NCBI GenBank assembly: GCA_026119935.1
Contig: JALRMH010000058.1
Location: 62,001 to 126,000, forward strand
Direction: 5' to 3'
DNA: 64,000 nucleotides
Origin: Endothia cerciana
Lineage: Eukaryota; Ascomycota; Sordariomycetes; Diaporthales; Cryphonectriaceae
The notes below the pieces were generated by a model. That model searched no databases. It was not told the origin of the DNA and was given only the letters and a program-made list of their open reading frames with translations. How positions within the stretch are numbered: position 1 is the first letter of the stretch; the number at the start of each line of letters is the position of its first letter. The translations under genes were made by a program, and so were the position numbers. Below, in pieces: positions 1 to 10,869 of this stretch.

Positions 1-974
1 GGGGGGAGGATGCTTCCAAGCTTCTCTCTCTGCACTTGCCCCTGCTAGGCCCTTGTCGGAGACCCTTTCTCCTAGGTTGTGCTCGTGTATGTCTGTCGTC
101 CCTGGCTGGGTTCATTCCGACACTGTGCATGCCGTTCACGCATCCTCGTGTGTGTGCTCGCCCGTTTTCCTCACCCCCCCCCCCTTACCACCACCTATCG
201 ATGTCACCGCTCTTCCTACACTTGCACGCCCAAGCCCGCCTTGCCAGTGAGCGCGTGCCTTCTTTTGGGGGCGGAAAGGCTGCCCAACAAGCCTCCAATC
301 AGGCCAGCTGCTCAGGACGGCGGCCGCCTTGGTCGACCTCCCGATTCGGTATCATCTCTCAGATTCTAATCGGGGATTCCTGTACTACCACCACCACCAC
401 CACCACCACCAAGTAGGTGTCACTTATCCCTTTGCCTCCTTCAAGGCTCCTGCATACGCAGCTGTTATGCACGGGGCCCTGCCTTCCTAAGGGCTAGGGG
501 GTCCGTGCAATATCAGTTCACGCCGAGGCGTGAGTTTCCGTCCAAGCCTGGGCCTACCCAGTTGGGAAGTGGTGATGTTGTGAGGGAGGCGTGATCGCGA
601 GGCTCCAGCACTCGCACAATTCTCAGGGACGGGTCCACCATGAAGGCTCCTTGCCCGCTCGGGCACTTTTCCACCAGTGGAATATTCAAACCTCCAGAGC
701 TTGCACATGTATGACTCTCGCGAAAAGTCTCCGAGGGCGTCGCCTGAAGAGCTCGCAAAGTCTCCGGGCGGGTTCCTTATCATGGCTTCAGCCTCTGTGT
801 GTGTGTCTTTTGTGCGAGGACTGTTTCTGGGCAGCTCGACCACGTCATAGCCTTGGAATTTCGTGTCGACAAGCCAAAAGAAAAAGAAAAAAACTGATTG
901 TTAATTTGGAAAGTGCGGGCAGCTTGGACGGCAGCAGTGACGTCTGAAGAGGAAAAAGACCAAACCGCGCGAAC
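1..974. other. Non-coding stretch upstream of the methyltransferase gene
   Basis: This stretch is GC-rich. Several short overlapping open frames are present on both strands, but none has a recognisable domain or splice-supported extension. A (CCA)n trinucleotide run lies at about 386-414. The last 150 bases probably contain the promoter and 5' leader of the gene that starts at 975. I see no RNA gene or mobile element here. Confidence 0.5.
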
Positions 975-2096
975 ATGGAGGACAAGACTGATCTGAACCG
1001 GGCTTATTTCGAGTGAGTCGCCCATTTAATCTTTCCTGCGTGCTGGACTGAGACGGGAATGTCTTGTCCCGTGCTGTGCTGAAGCTGATGTGCAACCCCC
1101 CCCCCCCCTTCCCAGCGACGAGGCTGCCAACTACGATGCGAAGCACGAGAAGGCCGCCGCGGAGATCGCAAGGCGCATCGAGGCCCGGCGAGGCTTCATC
1201 GGCGTCGAGTGGATCGAGGACGACGGCTCCCACGACGGGGGAGACGAGGCTGGTGCGGGGCCTGGGCGCGCAGTGAGGGTACTTGACTATGCCTGCGGCA
1301 CGGGCGCTATGTCCAAAGTCAGCCTTTCCCTTGATCCTCTCCCTTCCCTCCCAACCAAACCAAACCAAAAAAAAAAAGAAAAAAAAAAAAAAAAGAGCAG
1401 ACCCGCGACTGTAGCCACGGACACGCCGACTGACGTGAACTGCTGGGGACAGGCCTTCGCGCCATATGCTACCCACTGTATAGGCATCGATCTCTCGCAG
1501 AAGATGGTCGATGTTTACAATACCCGAGCTAGCAATCAGGTGAGTTCGCCCAAAGACCGCGTGTGTGTCAAAAGCCAGCGCTTTCCCACCGGCTGACGTC
1601 CGTTCTCCTCCGAAAGGGACTGGCCAAGGATGAGATGTTTGCATATCACGGCAACCTTTGTATCCCCGACGACGAGGACCCAGAAGCCTTCAGGGACCCA
1701 GTGTTCTTCGACTTCGACATGGCCATCGTCGGGCTCGGCTTTCACCACTTCGACGACCCCCAACTCGCGGCAGGGCGCCTCGTCGCCCGCCTGAAACCCG
1801 GCGGCGTCCTGGTGGTCGTCGACTTCCTCCCGCACGAGCCGTATGGAGACCATGGCGGTGATCACCACCACCACCACCACCACCGCGGGGATGGACATGG
1901 AGACGGCGAGAGCTGTACGGTGGGGGAGGCGGTGCGCACGGTGACGCACCACGGGTTCAAGGAGGAGCACATCAAGGAGATCTTTGTCAACGCAGGGGCG
2001 GGGACCGATTTTGCCATTGACATAATGGGAGAGGTGTCTATGGGATCGAAACTTGGCAAGAGGGGCCTGTTCATGGCTCGGGGAACCAAGGCATGA
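975..2096 (+). CDS. Class I SAM-dependent methyltransferase, four exons
   Basis: The product (about 268 aa) is a soluble Rossmann-fold methyltransferase that would transfer a methyl group from S-adenosylmethionine to an unknown small molecule. My exons are 975-1012, 1116-1317, 1453-1539 and 1617-2096. All junctions keep frame, and introns 1 and 3 begin GTGAGT. Motif I, LDYACGTG, is at about residues 69-76. The acidic residue that contacts SAM is in GIDLS at about 92-96, and a post-motif VGLGFHHFDD segment is in exon 4. This layout matches the common fungal methyltransferase_11/25 type. Two oddities are visible. Intron 2 carries a long A-run before its acceptor and has a weak GTCAGC donor. Exon 4 contains a (CAC)n run that encodes seven consecutive His, an expansion not expected in the fold. 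The substrate cannot be inferred, and no biosynthetic neighbours are present. Confidence 0.85.
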
Positions 2097-5000
2097 TGAT
2101 ATCGGGGCGCGTGGGATCCCCAGGGTCCTCCGTCGTACCGTTGCCCAACCTAACTCCCGCCGGGAAGCAAGTGGGAGAGAGAAAGTGACCAACGTCCGCG
2201 ATGAATCCCAATAGGACCGACCGTTGCTTTGCTATCATGACTTTGGAAGTGCTGACTGGCCCTCACCTCAGAGTGAACTACGATATAATGGCAAGGGACG
2301 CTATAGTGCGCCACTGGGCATCCCTCCCGGCGCACAGGACATTACGTGCGAAACAATGCAGGGCGTGAGTCATCATCTCGGAGCACCACCATTCGCCCTA
2401 TTATATGAGGTCTGCCTTAGGTAGAAGGGGTTACCATATTACAAAAGAAAGGGGGGGTGCCGCGCCAGACTTTAAGGGGGGTTGCTTGGAGGACCATCCC
2501 GACGGGTACTTTTGTGCGGCCTTTTGACAACAACTCCGTTGATTGATTTCCCGTGCCGGTGCGTTGGGACACCATGTGCCCCCTCCCCTCCCCTCCCCTC
2601 CCCTCCCCTTCGGACGATGGACGCCGGCGTCACCACCATGCAAACATATCTATCTCGCCGGTACTTCTGGGGCACCGCCGTGCTACCTAGCTAGCCATCC
2701 ACCGGTCTAGCCAAAGGCGTAGGAGGGGGGCGAGGGGCATTGCGTCCTAGCAAAAGCGAAATGGATCGGTCCGATAGCAGATCAAGATCTACCGGAGCAG
2801 GGCCAGTGCGGGAAGGCCTGGAGGATATTGGGGAGGACGAGGGCGAGGATGATGACGGTAACGGTTAGCAGGTAGGTTTCCTTGGCTACTCCCGGGCCAC
2901 CACAGCGCTCCTGACCGCACAGTCCTTCCCGCACACGGTGGCGGAGTACCCGGCGGAGAAGGGGCTGGCTACTATATCTCTACCAGCAGAGTTGGGCTAG
3001 TCCGCTGGCCGGGCCACGGCGGTACCTCGCCCCCCCCCCCCCCCCCTCCGGCGTAGCATCCGCACGTAAGAGGATCGTCCCCGCGTCACCCATCTCTCTG
3101 TTATCCTGTAAACACCCCCCGCCCCCCCCCCCCAGCCTGGGAGGCCTAGGACTATGTGTGTGTGTGTGTGTGTATGCTTGCTAGGCCTGCGGGGCCCCTG
3201 TGGGCCGGTATGTGCCGAGGAGTCGCGATCGAGATGGGTGACTCCCGAGGTCGGCACCGTAGAAGGGGGAGTGGGGTGGGTGAGTGTGGAAGCTAAGGCC
3301 GAACAGTTGTTGGTCCGGGTCGAGGGGGCCGAGCTGAGCTGGGCTGGTCGCGAGATTAGAATGTACACTGATGTGGCTCGGGAGGGGAGGGCGATGTGTG
3401 CGGTCGAGGTCTGGGCAGCCCTGAAAACCAGCCCGCCCTCTTGACATTATCTCCCGCTTGCGGCACCACCTCGAAAGTGCTTTCTGCGGCCGTTTGGACC
3501 CCGCGGATGGGAGGAGGAGGGCGTAGAAGGGAATACGTCCGGAGGCCAGCTAGGAAAGCAGGTGGTTAGATGTATGCGGGTTTGAGATGAGCACTGAGGC
3601 CTGAGTCGGGGGGAGGGGGGGTGGCGCCCCCTTCAGGAGACGCACCTAGTTAGTGTCTTGATGAGAGGCAGAGAGGCAGAGAGACTGCAGTGTGCAACAG
3701 GCGTTCCCCGGGAAATGAGGACTGCGTAGGCATCCTCCCGTCCCCCCGTCCTCGCACGATGAGAGGAGGGAGCCCACGCCTCTTAGGGGCCATATTCCAC
3801 TCCGGGGAGGCCCCGGCCAAACTTGCTCCCTGACTCTGGCCGGCCTCCCTCCCATCGGGATGCCGTTCAGGGTTCTGTCTGCTGAGTGAGACAGACGGTG
3901 GGCGCCCTCTCCAAATGCCCTCTCCCCACCCCTACCTGCGTAGTGTGTGCGGGATCGATGGGTCCAGCATGGACAAGGCGTCTTCGTCCGGGTGGTGTAA
4001 TTTCACCCCCTGGACAAGGGCAGTTCCGTGGCATCGAGTCCCGCGGGCTCCCGGCGGGTGTGCGGTTCAGGGGGCTTTGGGGGATGGGGGATGGGGGAGG
4101 GGACCGACCTCATACAGCCTCTGTAGGTGATCCTATTCTGAACGCCTCCTTTACGCCGTCGCCGTCGGGAAGACCACTCGGGCCGCCAGAAGGGGGGGGA
4201 GGGGGAGAGCGAGGGCCAACAACCAGACCTGGAATATATATAAGACAACATGCCAGTCTGGGAACAGAATGAATGCCTGCATGCTGCTCAGGTACTTTTC
4301 TTGCAGCCCGTCAGTTACTATAGTTGGTGTTTTCTCCCCGCCCGCCTTGACCCTGTGCTTTTGCCGAAGGGAGGGCTGTTGTTTCTCCCTGGGAGCCTTG
4401 GGCGGGCTCCCTCCCTCCCTCCCTTCCCGGGACAGACAGTCCCTTGTTCGCCCGGTCCAACCTGAAGGGGACGCTGCCGGGTTCTGGAGCTGTCTAACTG
4501 CTATCATGCCCGCCGGAACATGCAGTCAGGACGATGACCAGGAGCAGGGAAAGCCCCGCAGCCCATCCCTAGGTGACCACTCGAGGCTCCAGATGGCCCC
4601 ATCGCCGGACAGCGACCCCAAGCGTCGGCAGACCGTCCTTCTCTCCCAGCGCCAACAAAGAGCCCCCCCTCGAAGACCCGCTGATTATCCGCGGCAGCAA
4701 TCGAGCCCCCCCCCCCCTCCCTCCAAAGGTCTGTACAGCGACAACCCGGCGACTCATGGCCCGTGGCCGCGGTGATGTTGCTCCTCCGTCGCCTCTCTCG
4801 CCGCCGACCCCGTCCAGAATATTACCGCCCACCTCCGCTGGGCTCAGACGGGGACGTTCCCATGGTATGGGAAGCCCTGATAGACTGTTCCCCCGGGGGC
4901 GGGAGCCAGAACGCGACTTGCAACCGTCTGGAAGACCTGCTTGCAGCAGCGGAAGGAGGGAGGGCGGACCGTCGCGACGGCGCGGCAGAGAGAACTCGTG

Positions 5001-8000
5001 GAGGACGCGTATCAATCTCTGGGACGGGACTGGGGACGCCCGGCTGCCCCGACGAGAGCATCCCAGTAACGGGGTGGCACGGGCGGACACAGGGGAGATA
5101 ATTACAGGCACATGTTACAGAGCTCGGAGAGAAGATGCCTCGAGACAGACAGGACGTGGACGGGGCGAAGGCCACCGTCCAACCGCCTGACCCGGCTGGT
5201 AGGGTTCGGGAGAGACAATCTGTCTTGTTAACTTATGGCAGAACTCCACCTGTTTCCCTTTCGTGCTCGGAGGAGGACGTGCGCAGCCCGCCCATAGACT
5301 TGATCAGGCCAGACCATAAGTATACATCGTAGGCCGGTGTCACCGGACGAGTCATCAAGACTTGTTCGTGCGGCAACGGGCACAATACCGGAACCCGATG
5401 GCCGGACGGTCCGTCCTTGCTCACCTAGCCGATGCGGCGATGTAGACTCTTGCCAGGCGCCTGGAATATTACCTCGTAATGTGAGTAGCGGGCAGCCCGG
5501 GCAAAGCCCTGATGTATTTGGGCCGGTGCCGTTGGCCGGCGGAAGACATGGCGTTGTGCTTGGTTACATGAAGTACGACGAAAGACCCGATGCGGATTCA
5601 TGTGCCCGGATCGTCAAGAGGTGGAGGGTCAGGCTCGGTGCAGGCTTGCCCTGGAATGTGAGGTTGGGGGACACGAATTATCACCAGGCGCTTGTCTCCC
5701 TCTTTGGACCATGCGCCCCCGCCCCCTCCCCCCCCCCCCCCACAAAGAAAGAAGCTTCCCTCCCCTCACGGTACGGCCTCCCATGCCCTTCTCTTCAACC
5801 TCACTTGTGGAGGCGAGACCGCGCTGGCGGCCTGTCGTGGGCGCTCCCTGATCGGGGCAGCGCACCCCGTTTTTGTAACCTCCACCTGATCGTTCCTCTG
5901 TTTCCCTCTTGGCCTTGATCATCTTTTGTCGAGACGATACTCCCCGGCGACCATGTCTCCGGGAGCGCCCGCGCCCGCGCCGTGTTGGTCGGTAGGTATC
6001 GGTATCGCCTCGAAGGCGGGAGAAGGGGGGCGAGTCTGGAGGAGAGGGCGTGCACGGCATCGGCTCTGCACATTGCGCCTTGGGTCTAGAGCGGTCTCAG
6101 CTCAGAAGCACCATCACCGGGGTCTTCCGGACAGCCTCCTCTTACTTCTGCCCGGCCCGGCGGCGCCGAGGTCGAGGTGTCTTGTAGCTCTTCCCCCGAG
6201 GCATGCGGCGCTGCTGGCTCGTGGGTCGTGTGTGTCTTCCGTGGACCCTGCGGTGCTGGGAGGAAGGGTTTCCTGACGAGGGGCCGCCGAAGGGGGGGAC
6301 TCGCGGGAGATGTAAGATGGAGGACGGGCCCCCAGCGATCCGCTAGCTGCCTCGGGCTCAGGAGGCGCGGGGCGCGCGATGGGCTTGGTGGCTCGCGGCG
6401 GATGCGTTGGGGGGGGGGGGGCACTATCTCCCCAGGGCTGCCGCGGTTCGTCGAGGCACGGCTGGCGGCGCACCGCGAGCAGCTCGTGGAACTTATGGAT
6501 GGCGTCGTCGCGGTCGTGCAGGTCTCATATAAACGCATCGTGACTGAGGGCCTCGGGGCCTCCTCGGATGGGTGGGCCATGGAAGCACTGTTGTACTGCG
6601 TGCGCGTAAGAGGCGAGCCGAAGAGAAAAAGGTCAGGGGCACGGCGAACCTGTATCGAAGCCTACCACCACCACCACCACCACCACGACGACGCATGTTG
6701 GAGGTCAAGGCTGGGAGGGGGTTTCCGGCCTGTCCCAGCCCAGCCTGGTGCAAAATGGGCCGTCGTAAATGCTGACGGTGATCATGGCTGATGATGACAG
6801 TAACGGGCAGTTCTTATTAGTGCCAGTCGCGGAGGCCTGGTCCTCGCGCGCGCTGCCTTCGCGGGTCATGCAGCCCGTGCCGCTGCGAGACGGCTGGCGA
6901 TTGGACCGCCCTGCCGCGCACCGCGCGGGACGGTCATACAGGTCCGACATAGGTCCTCAACCTCGGTGGACAGACGACGACGACGACGACAACTGCTGGC
7001 CGGCTGGAAAATGGCGAATGTGGGCACCCGAGGGCCATGAACACCCCCCCCCCCCTCCTCTCTCTCCAGAGCACGGGGGAGGGTTAAGGCCGGCCCCCTC
7101 CCCCCATCACTTCACCTGTTCTCCTCTCCAGACAGAGGTTTTCATATTCGGCCTTGCCACGGCCCCGGCAGAGGCGCCACCCAGGCCCTGTTCTTCCGCC
7201 TAGTTTTTGGAGCCCGGCCTTCCGGACTCTGTATCATGGCTAGAGTCTGGCTCCCGGTACCCGGCAGTAGACTTCCGACCGCAAAAATGGAGTTGGTGTA
7301 TGCGTCTTCGTTCAGGGCGCTGCGCCAAGAGGCGCCGTCTCCATTTCTCCGTCCACCCTCGACGGCTCGACGGCGGCCGGAGTCCATGCGGATGGGTCTT
7401 GCTATATCGCAAGACGCGCGCGCCCGATGGCGTACGAGGTAATCAACCGTCCCAGGCCCATGATCAGGGGGGCGAGGCAGGAAGCCCGCCTCTTCCTTCG
7501 TGATACTGGCAGCGACAGACCGATGCTGACTAGCGAATTGCGTCTCTTAAGGTTTCCCCATCCATATACCTCAATAGGGAGGCCAGCGGCGGACCGATAT
7601 AGATCCTGCCCTCGCGGTCCGAGGTTTATTGCGCCGGGGGAACCCGGAGGACGATATGTTGGAGAGACACACCGCTGGTACAACTCGAGGTTCTTGTCGC
7701 GTCAGCACCGCGCGAGCGGAGAGCCCGTCGTATAGGGCACTGGTCCCAAGAGGCGGATCGGAGGGCCGGATGGAGGTTCAAAGAGACGGAGGGACGACCC
7801 GTCCTTGGCTGTGTCACGACCAGCCGACACTACTGCCACTGCTGCGCAACCCCATCCTCCATTAACACTCCCTCTCACTGGGGGCCAGGCCGCGTGTCTC
7901 GTGGCACATCATGTTGTGCCAAGCCGTTCATTGTATGCTTCTCCCCACGGCCTCCATGTGCGGCCTGGGTCTTCTGTTCTGCAGAGCATCAAGGTGCGGT

Positions 8001-8107
8001 GGCCCTGCACAGGAACGAAAGCGGGTGTACTCTCGATACTTACCATCTGCTGCAAGCACCGTCCCGCGCGGCATAGAGCATGCCCTTATCACCCCCACAG
8101 TCCTCGT
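2097..8107. other. Long gene-poor GC-rich block
   Basis: About 6 kb has no gene that I can support. It holds many homopolymer C/G runs (for example 3032-3047), a CCCCT pentamer run at about 2581-2608, a (GT)n run at about 3153-3174 and a (CCA)n run at about 6661-6686. Open frames up to 205 codons (4573-5190) occur in several overlapping phases. They are rich in Pro, Arg, Gly and Ser, which is what random GC-rich DNA gives. No domain, tRNA or transposon ends are recognised. Confidence 0.5.
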
Positions 8108-8346
8108 ATACTACTGCATGACGATATCAAGACGGGTAATATTTTCTTTCGGCCGCGCCCCCAGGCCAGTGGCGCATTGTTGGCCGGCTTTGGCGTGGGC
8201 AGCACTGCAGACGAAACCACGCACGGCGGCGGCGGTCCCTGGCATGTACCTGGCCCCCCGGAACAGCCTGACGGTTCCACCTGCGCGGCTAACCGGGGTG
8301 ACTGGTTCCTTATGGGTCTTGCGGTAGACCTCTTGCTGCCAGAGAC
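8108..8346 (+). pseudogene. Possible protein-kinase-like relic
   Basis: Within an open frame running 7805-8440, this part translates to a segment whose motifs fall in the order of a kinase catalytic lobe. LLHDDIKTGNIFF resembles the HRDxKxxN loop. LLAGFG resembles the DFG loop, with Asp replaced by Gly. GPPEQ resembles the APE motif, and GDWFLMGLAVDLLL resembles helix F. The N-lobe (Gly-loop, VAIK Lys, helix C) is not found upstream in the same frame. If the resemblance is real this is a dead or divergent pseudokinase fragment. It may equally be chance similarity in GC-rich sequence, so the call is weak. Confidence 0.28.
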
Positions 8347-10326
8347 GTATCAAGCATGGGCCATCGCAGTAATATATCAGCAGCACTGCCAGGTCGGAAC
8401 ACATCGCGAGGCAGTATGGCGGACCGGCCAGAGACCCTGAAAGAAACACCAGCAATCCCCCACCACGATGATCAGAAATTAGGGGTGGATCACGCCAGTC
8501 GATGGTAGAGGGTCCCGTGGTCATGGTGTGTGTGTGTGTGTGTGTGGTGGAGGTGTCAAGGTCCGGGCAGGTTCTGCTAGCACATGGACCCTCGGCTTGC
8601 CTTCACACCGCCATCCCATCTCGCCCGACAGGCAGTACCCGACCACACCGAGGAAGTGAGAGTCCTCGTCGGAGCGGTCAGGACCCGACAGGTCTCCCAA
8701 CGTGCCTGTCTGGAGAGCTCATGAAGGAGGAGGTTGGCTGGCAACGCAAACAGGCCTGCCCGCCCGCCCTACAGGAGGGATTTCCTCCTCGACAGCGGCG
8801 GGACACCGCAGCCCTGGCTGGCTATACCATTCACCAGGAGGGCGGCGGCGAGCACCAGACATGCCCCTGGCAGGGTGGAAGCGACGGCGCCCTCTTGGGA
8901 CACCCCACCAGGGTCGAGTCCGCCGAGCTCTCACCACAGGCCTCGCGGCCCAAGCTTGCATCCGATGTTGGGCCTAAGGTGCGAGAAGACCAGGAGAGAA
9001 CATCATTCACATTGCCAGGGAGCAACCCGGACCGACTTCGTCGGCCCAAGAACACCGAATAAGATTCCCCTCCCGAGGCATAACCTCGAACGGGAGCGGG
9101 GTCGAACGGCCGAGGGCAAGAGGAAGGGTACGAGTCTACACGATGCCCGCTGTACCCGCGATGCCCGGTGCCTGGGAGCTCGCAACGGCGCCTGGCGACA
9201 AGACAGCAACGGCGAGGATTGGGGAAGGGTGGGTGGGAGGGGGGGGGGGGAAGGCGTGTGAAGTCCAACCATCATCGGTTGCGCAACCCGGAGCAGAACA
9301 CTTTTTCAGAGACGTCTCCATCTCCGAGGGTCACACGTCTATATCTCCGCTATGTGTCGCGGGCCCCTACCAAGCGGGATGTCGACCCCGAGAGACCAAA
9401 GGAAGGACCTGGTGGCCGCGGTGACCAGAACCTTCCGGAGGGGATGTCGATGGCCGCCCGGAATGCTCTGCTTGGGTTGGAGATCTTAGGCAACAGTGGT
9501 CCATCACATCGCCGGGGGGGGGGGGCTGATCGGTGCACACCTAAAGACAAAAGACAGGAAGGGGGGGGGGGGGGCGGGGAGTCAGATGTGCTCCGGTATG
9601 TCTACGTTGTGGGCACCACGAAGGCAGTTCCCAGCCCGAGCAAGCCCCTGAAGTGTTGCCGGCACTATAGCGTCTACCAGATGGTTCGGTACGCAGGCGG
9701 CCAAGGCCGTGCTCGCAACACGCGCGTACCGAAAGGAGCTGGGAAGGGGCAAAAGACTGCACGGGATGTGTCTGGATGGACAGACCCAGACGGAGTACTG
9801 CCCAGCCCTGCCTCCTGCTCCCAGCCTGACAAGCGCCAGGGAGACGGCGACGCCAGCAGCTTGTCGGGCCCGAGGGGCAGCCAGCCCACGGCGCCGCTGT
9901 CCTTGCACCGCTGAAGTCGACGCACACCTGCAGAGATTCGACCTGAAGGGGCTGTTAGCCTGCTAGCCCGCACTGCGTCGGTCGACCTTGGCGGACCATG
10001 TCCTGGGACCCTACCGGCTAGTACAGGTTTTTGGTGGTTGTTTTTTTTTTCTTTCCCCGCCCGCGCATCACAAAAATATATGCTGCCCCGTACATATGCA
10101 GAGAATTGCTGTCCGCGAGACTACACTCACGTCCTCGAGGACGGGGCTCGAGATTGTTCGGCATGGGCGAGTGGCGTGGCCCGGCACTGCGGACACTGCC
10201 TCAGGCCGGGCTCGCGCTACCTGGCCGGGCTTTAAGACCGTGGCCCCATATGCAGGTCCCCCGGGATTCTCACACCTGCGAACTGGATGCGGCCTCCACC
10301 AAGAATCTAACCATTTTTAAAAAAAG
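8347..10326. other. Gene-poor GC-rich spacer
   Basis: Nothing convincing is coded here. A (GT)n run lies at about 8526-8545. Long G runs at about 9239-9251 and 9551-9572 interrupt every candidate frame. The open frames (for example 9168-9914) have no recognisable domain. Confidence 0.5.
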
Positions 10327-10333
10327 AAAAAAA
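10327..10333 (-). terminator. RNA polymerase III terminator of tRNA-Asn
   Basis: Read on the minus strand, seven T residues lie 27 bases beyond the 3' end of the tRNA. A second T7 run follows at 10319-10325. Runs of four or more T are the usual Pol III stop signal. Confidence 0.7.
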
Positions 10334-10360
10334 CTATATGAGAAACTAAGAAGGAATCAC

Positions 10361-10433
10361 TCCCCCGCCTGGGATCGAACCAGGAATCTCCCGATTAACA
10401 GTCGGACGCCTTAGCCAATTAGGCCACGGAGGA
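10361..10433 (-). tRNA. tRNA-Asn (anticodon GTT), no intron
   Basis: On the minus strand the 73-nt sequence folds as a complete cloverleaf. The acceptor TCCTCCG pairs with CGGGGGA, including one T-G pair. The D-arm has a GCC/GGC stem, the anticodon stem is TCCGA/TCGGG, and the loop CTGTTAA gives anticodon GTT. The variable loop is five bases. The T-arm is CCTGG-TTCGATC-CCAGG, with a perfect B-box. There is no intron, and CCA is not encoded, as expected in a eukaryote. Confidence 0.96.
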
Positions 10434-10869
10434 TTTTACATATTAGCTGCGCTTTTCTGAATAGTATATAACTGTCTCATGATTTAGTACTACTAATTAC
10501 GTAATCTCAGCACGTGTAAGTTAACGTTATACCTAAGTCGATAGATAGGGTTGAGTGTAAATGGGTAGCGTTAGTCATATTAGTCACAAGTCTATAAGAT
10601 ACTGTCCACGTAGTATTCACTTCCCTTGATACGGAGCATGATCTCCATCCCTAGGGATGTTCTGCCCTTCGACGATTTCGACTTGATGGTCCACACAACC
10701 ATGCTTCCTGATAGCTATGATTCATCTTGTTAGTGTTATTTTTTTTCTCCCTCCTTTTTTTTTCCCTTCCTTTTCCTTTCCTTTCCTTTCTTGGCAAAGA
10801 TTCTTATTTTCTGCACACGGAAATCCTGCACCCTCGGAATGTTTTGTATGAATCAAGATCCTCAGATCC
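10434..10869. other. AT-richer spacer between tRNA-Asn and the lyase gene
   Basis: This spacer is clearly richer in A+T than its surroundings. It includes a pyrimidine tract with T-runs at about 10735-10790, which lies in the 3' flank of the minus-strand adenylosuccinate lyase gene. Part of it probably forms that gene's 3' UTR. No further gene is seen. Confidence 0.5.

Noticed and set aside
4573..5190. 205-codon open frame in the first gene-poor block
   Set aside because: Other frames are open over the same bases, the composition is Arg/Pro/Ser-rich and no splice-supported extension or domain exists.
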